DNA from: an uncultured Piscinibacter sp.
Lineage (GTDB): Bacteria > Pseudomonadota > Gammaproteobacteria > Burkholderiales > Burkholderiaceae_C
Length of the DNA stretch: 64,000 bases
Direction: 5' to 3'
NCBI RefSeq assembly: GCF_937952055.1
Contig: NZ_CALFYO010000032.1
Coordinates: 62,001-126,000 of the forward strand
This document shows, in pieces, positions 61,205-64,000 of the stretch (positions are counted from its first letter, which is position 1; every line of letters begins with the position of its first letter). Both the position numbers and the translations under genes were made by a program. Below the pieces are notes generated by a model. That model was not told the origin of the DNA. It worked only from the letters and a program-made list of their open reading frames with translations, and did no database searches.

Positions 61205-61585
61205 ATGAAGAACAAGATGGTCGCCATCACCCTGGCGGCGATGCCCCTGCTCGCCATGGCCGCCGGCAACGACGACTCGATGACCGCACTGGCTCGGCAT
61301 GCCGGCTGTCTGACCTGCCACCAGGTCGAGCCCGGCGGCAAGGGCCCGGACGGGCTGCCGCCGGTCGGTCCGGCGTGGCGCGACGTGGCCGCCAAGTACA
61401 AGGGCCGCAAGGGTGCGGTCGAGGCGCTGACCGCCACCGTGATGAAGGGGTCGAACCCCTACGACAGCCACTGGAAGGGTCAGGCCAGCGGCTTGGCGAT
61501 GCCACCCAACGCGGTGGCGATCGCGCCGGCCGATGCGAAGCGGCTGGTCGGCTGGATCCTGGCGCTCGAGGCACCGAAGAAGTAG
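61205..61585 (+). CDS. small periplasmic cytochrome c
   Basis: The protein has 126 residues. A signal peptide (VAITLAAMPLLAMAAG) precedes one haem motif CLTCH near residue 35. The distal methionine is probably in LAMPPNAV, near residue 100. It fits small monohaem c551/c552-type cytochromes, which shuttle electrons to terminal oxidases or peroxidases. The ATG has an AGGAGGACCCG site, the strongest ribosome-binding site in this area. It lies between queA and tgt, an unexpected place for an electron carrier. Confidence 0.92.
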   Translation: MKNKMVAITLAAMPLLAMAAGNDDSMTALARHAGCLTCHQVEPGGKGPDGLPPVGPAWRDVAAKYKGRKGAVEALTATVMKGSNPYDSHWKGQASGLAMPPNAVAIAPADAKRLVGWILALEAPKK

Positions 61586-61630
61586 CGCCGCCGTGCCGGT
61601 CGTCGCAGGGGGCCCTGCGACAATCGGCAC

Positions 61631-62758
61631 ATGCTCCAGTTCGAACTGCTCCGCACCGAAGGTCGGGCGCGCCGCGGCCGGCTCACCCTCAACCATGGCG
61701 TGGTCGAGACGCCGGTCTTCATGCCGGTGGGCACCTACGGCACGGTGAAGGGGGTGATGCCCTCGTCGCTGGAAGCGATGGGCGCGCAGATCATCCTCGG
61801 CAACACCTTCCACCTCTGGCTGCGTCCGGGACTCGAGATCCTGCAGCAGTTCGGCGGGCTGCACCGCTTCGAGGCCTGGCGCAAGCCCATCCTCACCGAC
61901 AGCGGCGGCTTCCAGGTCTGGTCGCTCGGCGACATGCGCAAGATCAGCGAGGAGGGCGTCAAGTTCGCCTCGCCGGTCAACGGCGACAAGCTCTTCCTCA
62001 CGCCCGAGGTGAGCATGCAGATCCAGCGCGTGCTCAACAGCGACATCGTCATGCAGTTCGACGAATGCACGCCCTACGAGACCAAGGGCCACATCACGAC
62101 GGAGAAGGAAGCGCGCGCCTCGATGGAGCTGAGCCTGCGCTGGGCGGGGCGCTGCCTGGCGGAGTTCCGTCGGCTGGAGAACCCGAACGCGCTGTTCGGC
62201 ATCGTGCAGGGCGGCATGTTCGAGACGCTGCGCGAGCAGTCGCTGGCGGCCCTCGTCGAACTCGACCTGCCCGGCTATGCGATCGGCGGCGTCAGCGTGG
62301 GCGAGCCCAAGGAGGAGATGCAGCGCATCATGGCGCATACGCCGCACCGCCTGCCCGCGCACAAGCCGCGCTACCTGATGGGCGTGGGCACGCCGGAGGA
62401 CCTGGTCGAGGGCGTGGGCTGCGGCGTGGACATGTTCGATTGCGTGATGCCGACGCGCAATGCGCGCAACGGCCACCTGTTCACCCGCTTCGGCGATCTG
62501 CGCCTGCGCAACGCGCGCTACAAGACCGACGAGCGGCCGGTCGACGAGACCTGCAGCTGCCACACCTGCGCGAACTTCAGCCGTGCCTACCTGCACCACC
62601 TCGACCGCTGCAACGAGATGCTCGGGCCGATGCTGGCGAGCGTCCACAACCTGCACTACTACGTGAACCTGATGCGCGAGGTGCGCGCGGCGCTCGATGC
62701 AGGCCACTTCGAGACCTTTGCGGCGAAGTTCGCCGAGGATCGCCGTCGCGGCGTCTGA
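61631..62758 (+). CDS. tgt: tRNA-guanine transglycosylase (queuine/preQ1)
   Basis: The protein has 375 residues. The catalytic Asp is in ILTDSGGFQVWSLGDMRK, with substrate blocks VMQFDECTPYETKGH, GIVQGGMFETLREQSLAAL, GYAIGGVSVGEPKEEMQRI and FDCVMPTRNARNGHLFTR. The zinc site is CSCHTCANFSRAYLHHL. It exchanges G34 for preQ1 in GUN-anticodon tRNAs. It follows queA with one gene between, so queuosine steps are clustered here. Confidence 0.97.
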   Translation: MLQFELLRTEGRARRGRLTLNHGVVETPVFMPVGTYGTVKGVMPSSLEAMGAQIILGNTFHLWLRPGLEILQQFGGLHRFEAWRKPILTDSGGFQVWSLGDMRKISEEGVKFASPVNGDKLFLTPEVSMQIQRVLNSDIVMQFDECTPYETKGHITTEKEARASMELSLRWAGRCLAEFRRLENPNALFGIVQGGMFETLREQSLAALVELDLPGYAIGGVSVGEPKEEMQRIMAHTPHRLPAHKPRYLMGVGTPEDLVEGVGCGVDMFDCVMPTRNARNGHLFTRFGDLRLRNARYKTDERPVDETCSCHTCANFSRAYLHHLDRCNEMLGPMLASVHNLHYYVNLMREVRAALDAGHFETFAAKFAEDRRRGV

Positions 62759-62842
62759 GACTGCGCGGGCGTTGACCGGGGTCAGCGCGGCCTGCGGCGA
62801 GCGCGCTCAGGATCGTCGCCTCCTCGACCACGCCGACCCGCC

Positions 62843-64000
62843 ATGCCCTCGTCCCGGACGCCCCACGACACCGACGTGCTGATCATCGGCGCCGGCCCGA
62901 GCGGACTGGCGCTGGCGCGCGCACTCGCCGATGCGCAGATCCGCAGCATCGTGCTCGATGGGCAGAGCGCCGAGACGCTCGCCGAGCCTGCACCCGACGG
63001 CCGCGACATCGCGCTGACGCACCGCGCGCAGGCGATCATGCGCCGGCTCGACCTGTGGGAGCGCCTGCCCGCGGCCGAGGTGGCGCCGCTGCGCGAGGCG
63101 GTGGTCTACAACGGGCGCGACCCGCAAGCGCTGCACTTCGACGCGCAAGGCTCGGGCGAGGACGAGCTCGGCCACCTCGTCGCCAACCACCTGGTGCGCC
63201 GTGCGAGCTGGGAGGCCGTGCTGGGACGAGAGGCCATCGGTCTGCGGCCGGCGACGCGCGTGATCGGCCTGCGCATCGACGCCGAAGGCGCGATCGTGTC
63301 GTGCCGGAGCGAGGACGGTGCCGAGGTGGAACTGCGCGCGCCGCTCGCTGTGGCCGCCGACAGCCGCTTCTCCGAAGCGCGCCGGTGCGCCGGCATCGGC
63401 GCACAGATGCGCGACTTCGGACGCAGCGTGATCGTGTGCCGCATGACGCACAGCGCGCCGAACCGCGCGGTGGCGCAGGAGTGCTTCCACACCGGCCACA
63501 CGCTGGCGGTGCTGCCGATGAACGGCGGCGAGAGCTCCATCGTCGTCACCGTCAGCACGGACCGGGCCGGTGCGATGCAGCGCTGGAGCGACGAACAGTT
63601 CGCCGGCTGGGTGCAGCAACAGCTCGGTGGCCGCCTCGGGACGATGGCGCTGAAGGGCGTGCGCCATCTCTATCCGCTGGTGGCGGTGTATGCGGATCGC
63701 TTCGTCGCGCCGCGTTTCGCGCTGATCGGCGACGCTGCCGTCGGCATGCACCCGGTCACCGCGCATGGCTACAACTTCGGGCTCTACGGCGTGGACGTGC
63801 TGAGCGACCTGCTAGCCTCGGCGCGGCGCAACGGCCGCGACCTCGGCAGCCCGGAGGTGCTCAGGCCCTACGAGACGCGCCACCGCCGCGAGACCTGGCC
63901 GATCTACCACGGCACCAATGCGCTGGTGGGCCTGTTCACCGATGACGGCGAGCCGGCGCGCTTGCTGCGCCAGGCGGTGATCCGCGTGGCCGAGCGGCTG
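62843..64000 (+). CDS. UbiH/UbiM-family FAD hydroxylase, 3' truncated by the window
   Basis: The frame is 386 codons and open at the right edge. The N-terminal dinucleotide fold is DVLIIGAGPSGLALARALAD. The second FAD contact is RFALIGDAAVGMHPVTAHGY, with FNFGLYGVDVLSDLLASAR following. ALTHRAQAIMRRLDLWERLP and AADSRFSEARRCAGI fit the UbiH/VisC family. The DSRFSE, ALPMNGGESS and AHGYNFGL segments point to UbiM, the alternative ring hydroxylase of ubiquinone synthesis. UbiM is a best guess; ubiH/ubiF/ubiL types are possible. The start is ATG 62843. Confidence 0.75.
   Translation, partial: MPSSRTPHDTDVLIIGAGPSGLALARALADAQIRSIVLDGQSAETLAEPAPDGRDIALTHRAQAIMRRLDLWERLPAAEVAPLREAVVYNGRDPQALHFDAQGSGEDELGHLVANHLVRRASWEAVLGREAIGLRPATRVIGLRIDAEGAIVSCRSEDGAEVELRAPLAVAADSRFSEARRCAGIGAQMRDFGRSVIVCRMTHSAPNRAVAQECFHTGHTLAVLPMNGGESSIVVTVSTDRAGAMQRWSDEQFAGWVQQQLGGRLGTMALKGVRHLYPLVAVYADRFVAPRFALIGDAAVGMHPVTAHGYNFGLYGVDVLSDLLASARRNGRDLGSPEVLRPYETRHRRETWPIYHGTNALVGLFTDDGEPARLLRQAVIRVAERL

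Overview
The window is about 70% GC and densely coded. Most genes have their closest family relatives in betaproteobacteria. Order-level markers are the rsmI / yraN-diaA-dolP cluster, the pilT/pilU pair divergent from the PLP-homeostasis gene, queA-tgt, oxyR next to katG, and a UbiM-like hydroxylase. Together they suggest a Burkholderiales chromosome of the Rubrivivax/Leptothrix/Methylibium kind. I saw no rRNA, tRNA, CRISPR array, insertion sequence or prophage gene.

Layout. 0-2 kb: end of a GNAT gene, then a sugar dehydrogenase and a lactonase of the oxidative pentose type. 2-8.3 kb: a DAHP synthase preceded by an aromatic-rich leader peptide and a terminator (a probable attenuator), tldD, rsmI, yraN-diaA-dolP and a beta-hydroxyacid dehydrogenase. 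8.3-18.2 kb: pilT-pilU, the yggS-type gene, and a proline/glutamate block (Lrp-type regulator, putA, proC, glutamate dehydrogenase). 18.4-26.6 kb: an accessory region of exported proteins. It holds two low-complexity RDQTRDQ/glycine-tail proteins, a large surface protein with a JDVT-CTERM-like tail directly followed by its presumed MrtJ-type protease, a fibronectin-III lipoprotein, a DUF2202 ferritin-like lipoprotein and a DUF6515-like protein. 26.7-28.7 kb: an OmpR/EnvZ-type two-component system.

28.7-45.0 kb is the most distinctive part: sixteen tightly packed minus-strand genes that look like one operon for biuret/triuret-type nitrogen compounds. In transcription order they are atzF, a peptide-type binding protein, atzG, atzE, an atzH-like gene, a BMP-type binding protein, two BMP-type permeases, biuH, a double ABC ATPase, a second cysteine hydrolase (triuret-hydrolase-like), dppB-, dppC-, dppD- and dppF-like genes, and a GntR/FCD regulator. 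The enzymes would take carboxybiuret and biuret to allophanate and then to ammonia and CO2, fed by two complete ABC importers. A near-palindrome in front of atzF is a candidate operator.

45-64 kb: ubiA, a Xre/RES toxin-antitoxin pair, prfC, an Fpg-family glycosylase, and a stress block (MgtA-type ATPase, DJ-1/PfpI protein, dps, katG, oxyR). After that come a lipoprotein, recG, queA, a small cytochrome c, tgt and a UbiM-like FAD hydroxylase cut by the window end. Starts were moved from the longest open frame wherever a ribosome-binding site, family length or a neighbour's stop argued for it. All functions are read from sequence motifs and remembered family sequences; no search was run.
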